Under the pieces are notes generated by a model. The model worked only from the letters and a program-made list of their open reading frames with translations. It did no database searches and was not told the origin of the DNA. The translations under genes were made by a program, and so were the position numbers. Shown here piece by piece: positions 17,713 through 27,760 of a stretch of 64,000 nucleotides of DNA. The stretch lies in assembly GCF_039023475.1 (NCBI RefSeq), contig NZ_JBCHVB010000002.1, positions 372,001 through 436,000 of the forward strand, written 5' to 3'. Numbering within the stretch: the first letter of the stretch is position 1; each line of letters begins with the position of its first letter. This DNA is from Erwinia sp039023475 (lineage in GTDB: Bacteria; Pseudomonadota; Gammaproteobacteria; Enterobacterales; Enterobacteriaceae).

Positions 17713-18627
17713 TCAGAGCGCTTCCAGCCGCTGGTTGAACAGGCCGATCTGCTGCTGAAGATGCAGACTGAAAGCCTCAACCAGCGCGGAAGAGGGGCGA
17801 TGCCGGGGGCGGATAAGATTGACGGTGAAGGGCACTTCCACGCTGAACCGCCTGATCGCTACGCCGCTGCTGGCATAGTCAAGCGCCGTTAACGGATTGA
17901 CGATCGAAATCCCCACGCCGGCGCGCACCATGGCACAGACCGAGGCGGCGCTGTGCGTCTCCATCGCCATCCTGCGCTGCACGCCGTTTTCACTGAACAG
18001 ATGATCCAGCAGCTGACGATAGCTGTCGCTTCTGGAGAGGCTGATATAGTTATATCCGGCAAAATCCTGCGGCGTCAGGCAGCGTTTTTTTGCCAGCTCA
18101 TGCCCTTCCGGCAGCACGCACACCTCATTACCGGTAAACAGCGAGGTGCGGGTTGTGCCGACGGGCGTCTGGTTGGTTTCGGTCAGGCCAAGGTCATAAC
18201 GCTGCGCCGACAGCCACTCCTCAAGCAGCGGCGATTCCTGCGGAATAATGTTCAGGCTGACGTCGGGATAGCGCTGTAAAAAAGGCTGGCAGATAGGCGG
18301 CAGCAGCGACTGAGAAAAGACGGGCAGGCAGGCGATCGACAGCTCTCCCTGGCGAAACTGACGCAGGCCGTCGGCCGCCGCGATAATGCGATCGAGCCCG
18401 TACCAGGAACGCTGAACCTCCTCAAACAGACGCAGCCCCTGAACCGTGGGCTGAAGGCGACCCCGCACGCGATCGAACAGCGCCAGGCCGGTCAGCTTTT
18501 CAAAGCGGGCCAGCTCTCTACTGACCGTAGGCTGTGAGGTGTGCAGCATCGCCGCCGCTTCCGTCAGGTTGCCGGTCGTCACTACCGCATGAAAAATCTC
18601 AATGTGTCGCAGCGTTATCCCGCTCAT
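17713..18627 (-). CDS. lysR: LysR, transcriptional activator of lysA
   Basis: A 304-residue founding-type LysR-family regulator. The N-terminal winged HTH (LRHIEIFHAVVTTGNLTEAA, then SQPTVSRELARFEKL) is followed by a periplasmic-binding-protein-like effector domain. It is divergent from lysA with a 118-base shared promoter region, the arrangement in which LysR activates diaminopimelate decarboxylase in response to diaminopimelate in E. coli. Length and order match that pair closely. Confidence 0.95.
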   Translation of the reverse strand: MSGITLRHIEIFHAVVTTGNLTEAAAMLHTSQPTVSRELARFEKLTGLALFDRVRGRLQPTVQGLRLFEEVQRSWYGLDRIIAAADGLRQFRQGELSIACLPVFSQSLLPPICQPFLQRYPDVSLNIIPQESPLLEEWLSAQRYDLGLTETNQTPVGTTRTSLFTGNEVCVLPEGHELAKKRCLTPQDFAGYNYISLSRSDSYRQLLDHLFSENGVQRRMAMETHSAASVCAMVRAGVGISIVNPLTALDYASSGVAIRRFSVEVPFTVNLIRPRHRPSSALVEAFSLHLQQQIGLFNQRLEAL

Positions 18628-18745
18628 ATCGCTCCTGGCTGGCCGGGGAAAGCCATATCATGGATGAATAGCCTCCGTTAAAACAGATATTTTTTATCCG
18701 GTCCGGGCTGTGGCGTAATAGCGGCATTAGCCTAAGGAGACAACG

Positions 18746-19999
18746 ATGCCACGCCTGCTCAGCAATACCGACACCGCCTTAAACCGCGATAATTTGCTTC
18801 CTCTGCCAGCCCAGTATGGCGGCCCTGTCTGGGCGTACGACGCCAGCATTATCCGCGAGCGTATCAGCCAGCTGACGCAGTTTGACGTGGTGCGTTTTGC
18901 CCAGAAGGCCTGTTCGAATATTCATATTCTGCGGCTGATGCGCGAGGCGGGCGTCAGGGTAGATTCCGTTTCGCTGGGGGAAATAGAGCGTGCACTGGTG
19001 GCGGGTTATCAGCCCGGCGGTGATGAGATAGTTTTCACGGCGGACGTCATCGATGCGCCCACGCTTCAACGCCTGAGCGAACTGAAGATCCCGGTGAACG
19101 CCGGTTCGGTCGATATGCTGCACCAGCTGGGAGAGGTGTCCCCAGGCCATCCGGTCTGGCTGCGCGTTAACCCGGGCTTTGGTCACGGCCACAGCCAGAA
19201 AACCAACACCGGCGGTGAAAACAGCAAGCACGGCATCTGGCACAGCGATCTGGCGCTGGCGCTGGCGGCGATTCAGCGCCACAGCCTGAAGCTGGTCGGC
19301 ATCCATATGCATATCGGCTCGGGCGTGGACTACGGCCACCTGGAGCAGGTGTGTGACGCGATGGTGAATCAGGTGATCGGCTTTGGCCAGGATCTTGAGG
19401 CGATCTCCGCGGGCGGCGGGCTGTCAATTCCTTACCGCTTCGGGGAAGAGGCGATCGATACCGGGCACTACTTTGGTTTGTGGGATGCGGCCCGCCAGCG
19501 CGTCGCTCAACATCTGGGCCATCCGGTCAAACTGGAGATCGAGCCGGGGCGTTTTCTGGTGGCGGAGTCTGGCGTACTGGTTTCTCAGGTGCGGGCGGTC
19601 AAGCAGATGGGCAGCCGCCACTTCGTGCTGGTGGACGCGGGCTTTAACGATCTGATGCGGCCTTCCATGTACGGCAGCTATCATCATATCTCTGCCATGG
19701 CAGGAGACGGAAGGGTGCTGGATGAAGCCCATACCCTAGAAAGCGTGGTGGCCGGTCCGCTCTGCGAATCCGGCGACGTCTTTACTCAGCAAGAGGGCGG
19801 TAAGGTCGAAACCCGTGCGCTGCCCGCAGTGCGGCCGGGCGATTACCTGGTCTTCCACGATACGGGGGCCTACGGCGCCTCAATGTCCTCGAACTACAAC
19901 AGCCGCCCGCTGCTGCCGGAAGTGCTGTTTGAGAACGGACAGCCGCGCCAGATCCGCCGCCCGCAAACCATTCAGGAGCTGCTGGCGCTGGAAATCTGA
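18746..19999 (+). CDS. lysA: Diaminopimelate decarboxylase
   Basis: Converts meso-diaminopimelate to L-lysine with PLP, the last step of lysine biosynthesis. The 417 residues match the E. coli-type enzyme. The PLP lysine is K54 (FAQKACSN). The phosphate-binding GGGLSIPY, the HMHIGSG segment, EPGRFLVAESG, and the catalytic cysteine region GPLCESGD are all present. AAGGAG precedes the ATG. Divergent from lysR; the mtnA stop lies only 24 bases downstream on the opposite strand. Confidence 0.97.
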   Translation: MPRLLSNTDTALNRDNLLPLPAQYGGPVWAYDASIIRERISQLTQFDVVRFAQKACSNIHILRLMREAGVRVDSVSLGEIERALVAGYQPGGDEIVFTADVIDAPTLQRLSELKIPVNAGSVDMLHQLGEVSPGHPVWLRVNPGFGHGHSQKTNTGGENSKHGIWHSDLALALAAIQRHSLKLVGIHMHIGSGVDYGHLEQVCDAMVNQVIGFGQDLEAISAGGGLSIPYRFGEEAIDTGHYFGLWDAARQRVAQHLGHPVKLEIEPGRFLVAESGVLVSQVRAVKQMGSRHFVLVDAGFNDLMRPSMYGSYHHISAMAGDGRVLDEAHTLESVVAGPLCESGDVFTQQEGGKVETRALPAVRPGDYLVFHDTGAYGASMSSNYNSRPLLPEVLFENGQPRQIRRPQTIQELLALEI

Positions 20000-20023
20000 T
20001 CCGGCGCGGCTGGCCCGTCGGCG

Positions 20024-21049
<1,026 letters not shown>

Positions 21050-21103
21050 GAGAAGTTAAATCCTGGTTGCGTTATCAGGGCATATTGTGCCAACATGCCT
21101 GAC

Positions 21104-21127
21104 GGATGTATAGACGTCTGAACGGCT
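21104..21127. promoter_or_regulatory. Putative MetJ operator (tandem met boxes) between mtnA and mtnK
   Basis: Three adjacent 8-mers: GGATGTAT, AGACGTCT, GAACGGCT. The middle one is a perfect met box, the flanking ones match 5 of 8. MetJ binds two or more tandem boxes with S-adenosylmethionine. The site sits between two divergent methionine-salvage genes, so SAM-dependent repression of both is likely (inference). Confidence 0.75.
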
Positions 21128-21174
21128 TATAACGAAAGAATTCGCTTGATATCGCGTTTGATGAGGGGCAGTCA

Positions 21175-22374
21175 ATGTCGCAATACCGTACGTTCACCGC
21201 AGCAGATGCCGTGGAATATGCCCGCCAGTTTGGCGGCGTCAGCGATCCGTCCAGCCTGATCGACTCAGAGGAAGTGGGCGACGGTAACCTGAACCTAGTC
21301 TTCAAAATTTTCGACAGCTCGGGCGTCAGCCGGATTGTCATTAAGCAGGCATTGCCCTATGTACGCTGCGTGGGCGAATCCTGGCCACTGACGCTCGATC
21401 GCGCCCGCATCGAGGCGGAAGTGCTGCGCATTCACGGTCAGTATTGCCCGGCGCATACGGTTAAGATCCTGCATTACGATGCCGAACTGGCGGTGATGGT
21501 GATGGAAGACCTTTCCCATCTTGCCATCTGGCGCGGTGAGCAGGTAAAGGGCATTGATTATCCGCAGGCGGCCGCCCAGCTTGGTGAATACCTGGCGCAG
21601 ACGCTGTTTCATACCTCCGATTTTTATCAGCACCCCCATCAGAAAAAAGCCGATGTCATTCGCTTTACCAATCCTGAGCTGTGCGACATCACCGAAGAGT
21701 TGTTCTTCAATGAGCCCTATGAAGTGCATGAGCGCAACGGCTATCCCCGCGAGCTGGAGCCGCTGATTGCCACGCTACGCGATGACGATGAGCTGCGTAT
21801 GAAGGTGGCCGCGCTGAAGCACCGCTTTCTCTCGAATGCCGAGGCGCTGCTGCATGGCGACGTCCACAGCGGTTCCATCTTTGTCGGCGAGGGGACGCTG
21901 AAGGTGATTGACGCCGAATTCGGCTATTACGGCCCGGTCGGTTTTGACGTAGGCAGCGCACTCGGCAATCTGCTGATCAACTACTGCGCGCTGCCGGGCC
22001 TGCTTGCTCCCCGTGAGGCGGCGGATGTCCGTGAGAAGCGGCTGAACGATGTGCGTGCGCTCTGGCAGAGCTTTGCGGAAGGTTTTCTGGCGCTGGCGAG
22101 GGAGAAATCCCGCGATCGTGCGCTGGCGTATCCCGGCTACGGCGCTGCGTTCCTGCATAAGGTCTGGTGCGATACGCTGGGCTTTTGCGGCACCGAGCTG
22201 ATCCGCCGCACGGTGGGCATGTCTCAGGTTGCAGATATCAAATCAATCAACGATGAGGCGATGAAGGTGAAATGCGTCCGCCAGGCGGTGACGCTGGGCC
22301 GGACGCTGATTCTGGCGGCGGAACATATTGAGGATATCGAGGCGCTGATTGCCCGCATCCGGCAGAACGGCTGA
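21175..22374 (+). CDS. mtnK: S-methyl-5-thioribose kinase
   Basis: Phosphorylates 5-methylthioribose with ATP, feeding MtnA in methionine salvage. The 399 residues fit the aminoglycoside-phosphotransferase-like kinase fold. The catalytic loop HGDVHSGSIF begins at H227 with D229, and the metal-binding segment VIDAEFGYYGPVGFD carries D246 and E248. A GAGGGG site precedes the ATG. Divergent from mtnA, with a probable met-box operator between them. A GC-rich hairpin follows the gene. Confidence 0.95.
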   Translation: MSQYRTFTAADAVEYARQFGGVSDPSSLIDSEEVGDGNLNLVFKIFDSSGVSRIVIKQALPYVRCVGESWPLTLDRARIEAEVLRIHGQYCPAHTVKILHYDAELAVMVMEDLSHLAIWRGEQVKGIDYPQAAAQLGEYLAQTLFHTSDFYQHPHQKKADVIRFTNPELCDITEELFFNEPYEVHERNGYPRELEPLIATLRDDDELRMKVAALKHRFLSNAEALLHGDVHSGSIFVGEGTLKVIDAEFGYYGPVGFDVGSALGNLLINYCALPGLLAPREAADVREKRLNDVRALWQSFAEGFLALAREKSRDRALAYPGYGAAFLHKVWCDTLGFCGTELIRRTVGMSQVADIKSINDEAMKVKCVRQAVTLGRTLILAAEHIEDIEALIARIRQNG

Positions 22375-22420
22375 GTCGCTTTCAGGTATAGAGGCTGACC
22401 TCGTCTGTTGTTTCCCTGTG

Positions 22421-22448
22421 AAGAGGGGCTGTTTATCCAGCCCCTCTT
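22421..22448 (+). terminator. Hairpin after mtnK, possible terminator
   Basis: AAGAGGGGCTG pairs perfectly with CAGCCCCTCTT over a 6-base loop, 47 bases after the mtnK stop. There is no strong T run, so efficiency is uncertain. Confidence 0.6.
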
Positions 22449-22526
22449 CCGTGATTAAACGGGCGGGCTGTCCTGTCCCACTGGAACGATTTACCCGATA
22501 ACTATTGCCGCGCAATCGCATTCTTA

Positions 22527-23021
22527 TTAAAGCGTGAAGGCACGTAATCCCACCGCTGACCAATAAAGACCGCAGCCAAAAACAAAATGGGTCAGCAGGC
22601 TCATCAGTCGCGCTTTTTGTGGATTCACCGTTCTGCTGGCCGCCACGCCAAACCCCAGCGCGGGCTGCATAATAAAAAAGGGGGCAACAAGGGTTAACAG
22701 GCCTGTCGCCGCAGCGATGCGAAAGTCAGGTGCGTTAATCCACTCCGTGCCGGCTAGCATCAGTGGAATAACCGCAAACGCCATACCGGTAACGTAATGG
22801 AAAATCCAGCCGGTCAGTTTTTCTCCGGTGAGAGGGGGCGTACTGATAATCGTCCGGTGGATAACCTTTCCTTTGAACATCCATAATATCCACCTGCCCG
22901 GCAGCGCATAATCAAGCGATGCGATGCCGCAAAATCGCCGTAATAATAACGCCCAGCCATCCATACAAAGCGTCGCGGCAGCGCCAGTCACCACAATACG
23001 TAACATCATTTCTAAGTTCAT
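22527..23021 (-). CDS. DUF2938-like integral membrane protein
   Basis: A protein of about 164 residues, starting at the ATG at 23021 (GGGGC upstream), with four predicted membrane segments. The pattern MDGWALLLRR, LPGRWILWM and FHYVTGMAF is that of the DUF2938 family of unknown function (recognised by eye, moderate confidence). It is divergent from a MerR-type regulator over a 68-base gap, which suggests the regulator controls it. Confidence 0.7.
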   Translation of the reverse strand: MNLEMMLRIVVTGAAATLCMDGWALLLRRFCGIASLDYALPGRWILWMFKGKVIHRTIISTPPLTGEKLTGWIFHYVTGMAFAVIPLMLAGTEWINAPDFRIAAATGLLTLVAPFFIMQPALGFGVAASRTVNPQKARLMSLLTHFVFGCGLYWSAVGLRAFTL

Positions 23022-23089
23022 TATTGCCCCTGAGCCCTCAATGTTAATCTGGCTGGCATTGTGCAACTTAAAGCTCACTTCAGGTCAAC

Positions 23090-23500
23090 ATGAAAGAACT
23101 CGATATTGCTCAGGTCGCTCAGCTCGCGAAAATTGCGCCTTCCGCGCTGCGGTTCTATGAGAAAAAAGGGCTGATCCAGCCCACAGGGCGTAACGGCCTG
23201 AGAAGACAGTATGGGCCTGAGGTGCTGAACCAGCTGGCGCTGATAGCGCTGGGGCAAACGGCAGGTTTTACGCTGGATGATATTGCGGAAATGTTCGATG
23301 CGCGGGGCAGGGTGACGCTGGATCCAGAGCGACTGCTAAGCCGGGCGCAGGAGATTGATGAAACGATCCGCCAGTTGAAAAAAGTCAGTCAGGGATTAAA
23401 ACATGTAGCTGGCTGTACGGCACCCAGTCATATGCAGTGTCCCCAATTTCTTAAAATTTTAGGCAGGGCGAAAGTGACAGCATCGGACAATACGCCCTGA
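23090..23500 (+). CDS. MerR-family transcriptional regulator
   Basis: A 136-residue regulator. The winged HTH (IAQVAQLAKIAPSALRFYEK) is at the N-terminus, followed by a dimerisation helix and a short C-terminal effector tail. C109 and C117 are spaced C-X7-C (CTAPSHMQC), the spacing of the metal loop of CueR-type sensors, with a histidine inside the loop. Metal or thiol sensing is therefore possible but unproven. The gene is divergent from the DUF2938-like membrane protein. A hairpin terminator follows. Confidence 0.85.
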   Translation: MKELDIAQVAQLAKIAPSALRFYEKKGLIQPTGRNGLRRQYGPEVLNQLALIALGQTAGFTLDDIAEMFDARGRVTLDPERLLSRAQEIDETIRQLKKVSQGLKHVAGCTAPSHMQCPQFLKILGRAKVTASDNTP

Positions 23501-23568
23501 GGGCCTGGCGGCAGTATAGGCTGGATAAAGATGTGGCAGCGTTACTGGCATTAAGGCCGAGTGATTAG

Positions 23569-23612
23569 CGGCAGCCGGGCATACTGATGCACCCCGGCTG
23601 CCGTTTGTTTTT
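23569..23612 (+). terminator. Terminator after the merR-type gene
   Basis: CGGCAGCCGGG pairs with CCCGGCTGCCG, followed by TTTGTTTTT. It lies between the convergent regulator and fadE genes. Confidence 0.8.
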
Positions 23613-23678
23613 GTGCTTATACGTTCAGTCAACCTTCGCCCCGGTTCCAGCAGTTACGGCGAAGGTTCAGACCGTAGT

Positions 23679-26150
23679 TCAGGCAGCTTCCGTTTTTCTT
23701 ACCGGCTCCGGCAGGTTAACGGGCTGCTGTTCCGGCTTTACCGGCTGGGTCGCCAGCGCATCCGCTTCAAATTCGTCCACGTTGATGGAACGCAGGCGGC
23801 TGGCCTCGGCGCGCGTCAGAATGCTCGCTTCCTCTTCGGTGATCCATTTCTCCTGAATGCCCTGCTTCGCTAACGCGTCCAGACGGGTAAACGACAGATG
23901 TTTCTTCTGCTGTTTGCAGAGGCGATCGTGAATGACCTCTGCCGCCATAATATCCTCAAGCGCTTCTTCAAGCTGACCTGCGGGATTGTTTTCGCCCGGC
24001 GTCAGATACTGGCCACGTCCCAGGCGGGAGCGGGTGGCTGACGGGATCTGGAGGATGCGCGCCAGCTGATGATCGAGGCGATCCGATGGCGCACGGCAGT
24101 GGCGTCCGGTCGGGAAAATAATCCCGCGCATCAGGCTGGCGACCAGGCGGTTTGGGAAGTTACGCAGAAGATCGTCAATGGCGACCTCAGCCTGGTTCAT
24201 CGCATCCTGTACGCCCCAGTGCAGCAGCGGCAGATCGGCTTCATTGCGGCCTTCATCTTCATAACGCTTCAGCGCGGCTGAGGCGAGATAAAGCTGGCTG
24301 AGCACGTCACCAAGGCGGGCGGAGATCCGCTCGCGCCGCTTCAGGCTACCGCCCAGCACCGACATGGAAATATCGGAGAGCAGCGCCATATTCGCGCTCA
24401 GCCGGTTGAGATGCTGATAATAGCGGCGGCTGGCGTCGCGGGTTGGCGTTTTACTGGTGCGCCCGCCGGTCAGGCCGAGCCAGAGGCTGCGCACGGTATT
24501 GCTGCCGACGTGACCGACGTGGCTGAACAGGGCCTTATCAAAAGCGACCAGGTCGTTGCTCTGCGCTGCCGCCATTTCCGTCAGTACGTAAGGATGGCAG
24601 CGAATCGCGCCCTGACCGAAGATAATCATGCTGCGGGTCAGGATGTTAGCGCCTTCAACGGTGATAGCGATCGGCGCGCCCTGATAGGCACGGGCCAGAA
24701 AGTTACTGTTGCCGAGCATAATGCCTTTACCGCCGGCGATATCCATGGCGTCAACAATGGCGCGCTGGCCGCGATGGGTACAGTGATACTTGACGATAGC
24801 CGAAAGCACTGCCGGTTTCTCACCCATGCCGATGCCGTAGGTGATCAGTGAGGCGGCGGCATCCATTACCCAGGCGTTCCCGGCGATGCGTGCCAGCGGC
24901 TCTTCAATCCCTTCCATCTTACCGATAGGCAGGCGGAACTGGCGACGGATATGGGCATAGGCACCGATAGCCAGCGCGATGCTCTTCACGCTGCCGGTAG
25001 AGTTAGAGGGCAGGGTAATGCCGCGCCCGACGGAGAGACATTCGACCAGCATCCGCCAGCCCTGGCCCGCCATTTTTGGCCCGCCAATGATGAAGTCGAT
25101 CGGTACAAAAATATCGCTGCCGCGCGTCGGACCGTTCTGGAACGGGACGTTAAGCGGGAAGTGGCGTTTGCCGATCTCCACGCCCGGCGTCCGGGTTGGG
25201 ATTAGCGCACAGGTAATGCCTAACTCTTCGGACTCGCCCAGCAGATGATCAGGATCGGAAAGCTTGAAAGCCAGCCCCAGCACGGTCGCGACCGGCGCCA
25301 GCGTGATATAGCGTTTGTTCCAGGTCAGGCGCATGCCCAGCACCTGCTCGCCCTGCCACTCTCCCATGCAGACCACGCCAACATCCGGGATAGCGCCGGC
25401 GTCAGAACCCGCTTCCGGGCTGGTCAGCGCAAAGCAGGGGATCTCTTCGCCAGCGGCGAGGCGCGGCAGGTAGTGATCTTTCTGCTCATCGGTACCGTAA
25501 TGCTGGAGCAGCTCGCCCGGTCCCAGAGAGTTAGGTACGCCGACGGTAATTGCCAGAATACCGGAGACGCCAGAGAGCTTCTGCAACACGCGCGCCTGAG
25601 CGTAGGCTGAGAATTCCAGCCCGCCATACTCTTTCTTGATGATCATCGCAAAAAAGCGATGCTCCTTAAGATAGGCCCAGAGCGCCGGCGGCAGATCGGC
25701 CATCTCATGCGTGATGGCAAAATCATTGGCCATGCGGCAGGCTTCTTCCACCGGCCCGTCCAGAAAGGCCAGCTCCTCTTCACTCAGGCGCGGCTGGGGA
25801 TAGTTATGCAGCTTTTCCCAGTCCGGATTGCCGCGAAACAGTTCGCCTTCCCACCAGGTGGTGCCCGCCTCAATCGCTTCTTTTTCCGTCCGTGACATTG
25901 GCGGCATCACTTTCTGAAAGGTATGCAGCATCTGACGTGAAAAGAGGGCGCGGCGCATCGGCAGCAGGTTGAAAGGCAGCAAAATAATCGCCAGAGGGAT
26001 CAGCAGCCACGGCGTCCAGACTTGCGCCACCGCCCAGGCTGCTGTCCACGCCAGCAGCAGCAGACTGGCCGTGAGCAGATTGACGCGGTGATAAAAGAGT
26101 GCGCCAAGCAGCACAATCGTTGCCACGATACTGAGAACCATCATATCCAT
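23679..26150 (-). CDS. fadE: Acyl-CoA dehydrogenase
   Basis: First enzyme of the fatty-acid beta-oxidation cycle, converting acyl-CoA to 2-enoyl-CoA with FAD. The 823 residues match the large FadE type (about 814 in E. coli). Two N-terminal hydrophobic segments (about 1-45) anchor it to the membrane. The acyl-CoA dehydrogenase core follows (about 80-520; LTSPEAGSDAGAIPD is the substrate/FAD signature), then the FadE-specific C-terminal domain. A FadR-like operator lies 16 bases upstream of the start. It begins the fadE-gmhA-yafJ block shared with E. coli. Confidence 0.97.
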   Translation of the reverse strand: MDMMVLSIVATIVLLGALFYHRVNLLTASLLLLAWTAAWAVAQVWTPWLLIPLAIILLPFNLLPMRRALFSRQMLHTFQKVMPPMSRTEKEAIEAGTTWWEGELFRGNPDWEKLHNYPQPRLSEEELAFLDGPVEEACRMANDFAITHEMADLPPALWAYLKEHRFFAMIIKKEYGGLEFSAYAQARVLQKLSGVSGILAITVGVPNSLGPGELLQHYGTDEQKDHYLPRLAAGEEIPCFALTSPEAGSDAGAIPDVGVVCMGEWQGEQVLGMRLTWNKRYITLAPVATVLGLAFKLSDPDHLLGESEELGITCALIPTRTPGVEIGKRHFPLNVPFQNGPTRGSDIFVPIDFIIGGPKMAGQGWRMLVECLSVGRGITLPSNSTGSVKSIALAIGAYAHIRRQFRLPIGKMEGIEEPLARIAGNAWVMDAAASLITYGIGMGEKPAVLSAIVKYHCTHRGQRAIVDAMDIAGGKGIMLGNSNFLARAYQGAPIAITVEGANILTRSMIIFGQGAIRCHPYVLTEMAAAQSNDLVAFDKALFSHVGHVGSNTVRSLWLGLTGGRTSKTPTRDASRRYYQHLNRLSANMALLSDISMSVLGGSLKRRERISARLGDVLSQLYLASAALKRYEDEGRNEADLPLLHWGVQDAMNQAEVAIDDLLRNFPNRLVASLMRGIIFPTGRHCRAPSDRLDHQLARILQIPSATRSRLGRGQYLTPGENNPAGQLEEALEDIMAAEVIHDRLCKQQKKHLSFTRLDALAKQGIQEKWITEEEASILTRAEASRLRSINVDEFEADALATQPVKPEQQPVNLPEPVRKTEAA

Positions 26151-26165
26151 CGCTCCGTAAGTAGT

Positions 26166-26182
26166 AAGAGGTCTGACCTGTT
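26166..26182. promoter_or_regulatory. Putative FadR operator upstream of fadE
   Basis: The 17 bases AAGAGGTCTGACCTGTT agree with the FadR consensus (AACTGGTCNGACNTGTT) at every fixed position except the third and fourth. They lie 16-32 bases upstream of the fadE start codon, so FadR would repress fadE until acyl-CoA accumulates. Confidence 0.75.
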
Positions 26183-26359
26183 AGCTACAGGTGTAAATCA
26201 GAAGCATTCTGTTAGCAATGGGTTTACATCATAATTACAATGTGGCTCACATTCCGGCTGCCTTAACGGGCTTAGGGGCCAGTAAGCGGGCGGAGTGCTT
26301 TTCGCCCCCCATCCAACTTGGTAAACTGGCGAAAACTCTTCCCGCTAAAGGACTCCCCC

Positions 26360-26938
26360 ATGTATCAGGACATCATTCGCGCAGAACTTAACGAGGCGGC
26401 GGAAACGCTCAATAACTTCCTGAGTGAAGAAGCCAATATCCATGCCATTCAGCGCGCAGCCGTGCTGCTGGCGGATGCATTTAAAGCGGGCGGCAAGGTG
26501 CTCTCCTGCGGCAACGGTGGCTCACACTGCGACGCGATGCACTTTGCCGAAGAGCTGACCGGTCGCTACCGCGAAAATCGTCCGGGCTATCCGGCCATTG
26601 CGATTTCTGACGTCAGCCACCTCTCCTGCGTCAGCAACGACTTTGGTTACGATTTCGTTTTCTCGCGCTATATCGAAGCGGTGGGTAAGGCGGGGGATGT
26701 TCTGCTGGGCCTCTCCACCTCCGGCAACTCGGCCAATATTATCAAGGCGGTGGAAGCAGCGCGGGCGCAGGGCATGAAGGTTATCACCCTGACCGGGAAA
26801 GATGGCGGCAAGATGGATGGCCTGGCCGATGTGGAAATCCGCGTACCGCATTTCGGCTATGCTGACCGTATTCAGGAGATCCATATCAAAGTGATCCATA
26901 TCCTGATGCTGCTGATTGAAAAAGAGATGGTGAAGTAA
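26360..26938 (+). CDS. gmhA: Sedoheptulose-7-phosphate isomerase
   Basis: First step of ADP-heptose synthesis for the lipopolysaccharide inner core. The 192 residues from MYQDIIRAELNEAAETL match E. coli GmhA in length and almost throughout by eye. The SIS-domain phosphate loops are CGNGGSHCDA and STSGNSAN. The ATG at 26360 has AAAGGA upstream and is preferred over an upstream in-frame GTG. Divergent from fadE. Confidence 0.97.
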   Translation: MYQDIIRAELNEAAETLNNFLSEEANIHAIQRAAVLLADAFKAGGKVLSCGNGGSHCDAMHFAEELTGRYRENRPGYPAIAISDVSHLSCVSNDFGYDFVFSRYIEAVGKAGDVLLGLSTSGNSANIIKAVEAARAQGMKVITLTGKDGGKMDGLADVEIRVPHFGYADRIQEIHIKVIHILMLLIEKEMVK

Positions 26939-26983
26939 CCGGCTTAAGGCCCTTTCCACATCCTTTTCATTTGAGGTGACACT

Positions 26984-27760
26984 ATGTGCGAACTGCTCGG
27001 GATGAGCGCCAATGTTCCAACGGACATCTGTTTCAGCTTTACCGGGCTGGTGCAGCGGGGCGGGGGGACCGGGCCGCATAAGGATGGCTGGGGCATCACC
27101 TTCTATGAAGGAAAAGGCTGCCGCACATTCAAAGATCCTCAGCCGAGCTTCAACTCCCCGATTGCCCGGCTGGTGCAGGACTATCCGATCAAATCCTGTT
27201 CGGTCGTTGCGCATATCCGCCAGGCTAACCGGGGCGAAGTTTGTCTGGAGAATACCCATCCTTTTACCCGTGAACTCTGGGGCCGCAACTGGACCTTTGC
27301 GCATAACGGGCAGTTAAAGGGATATCGTCAGCTGCACACCGGGCAGTTCCGTCCGGTCGGCGAGACGGACAGCGAATATGCTTTCTGCTGGCTGCTGCAT
27401 AAGCTGGCCACGCGCTATCCGCGTACGCCGGGCAACTGGCCTGCGGTGTTTCGCTATATCGCTGAGCTGGCGGGGGAACTGCGTGGGAAAGGCGTGTTTA
27501 ATATGCTGCTGTCGGATGGACGCTATCTGATGGCGTTCTGCTCAACCAATCTCTTCTGGATCACCCGGCGGGCGCCGTTCGGTAAGGCGACCCTGCTGGA
27601 TCAGGATGTGGAGATCGACTTTCAGAAGCAGACCACGCCAGACGACGTGGTCACGGTTATCGCCACTCAGCCGCTGACGGGCAATGAGACCTGGCACAAA
27701 ATAGAACCCGGCGACTGGGCGCTATTTTGCCTCGGTGAGCGCGAGCGCGGAGCCGGTTGA
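26984..27760 (+). CDS. yafJ: Class II glutamine amidotransferase domain protein YafJ
   Basis: A 258-residue N-terminal-nucleophile amidotransferase. MCELLGMSAN exposes C2 as nucleophile after removal of Met1, and the loop THPFTRELWGRNWTFAHNGQ binds the glutamine side. No synthetase domain follows, so the acceptor of the released ammonia is unknown. It follows gmhA after 45 bases with TGAGGTGA upstream. Its last 39 bases overlap the 3' end of convergent yafK. Confidence 0.93.
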   Translation: MCELLGMSANVPTDICFSFTGLVQRGGGTGPHKDGWGITFYEGKGCRTFKDPQPSFNSPIARLVQDYPIKSCSVVAHIRQANRGEVCLENTHPFTRELWGRNWTFAHNGQLKGYRQLHTGQFRPVGETDSEYAFCWLLHKLATRYPRTPGNWPAVFRYIAELAGELRGKGVFNMLLSDGRYLMAFCSTNLFWITRRAPFGKATLLDQDVEIDFQKQTTPDDVVTVIATQPLTGNETWHKIEPGDWALFCLGERERGAG

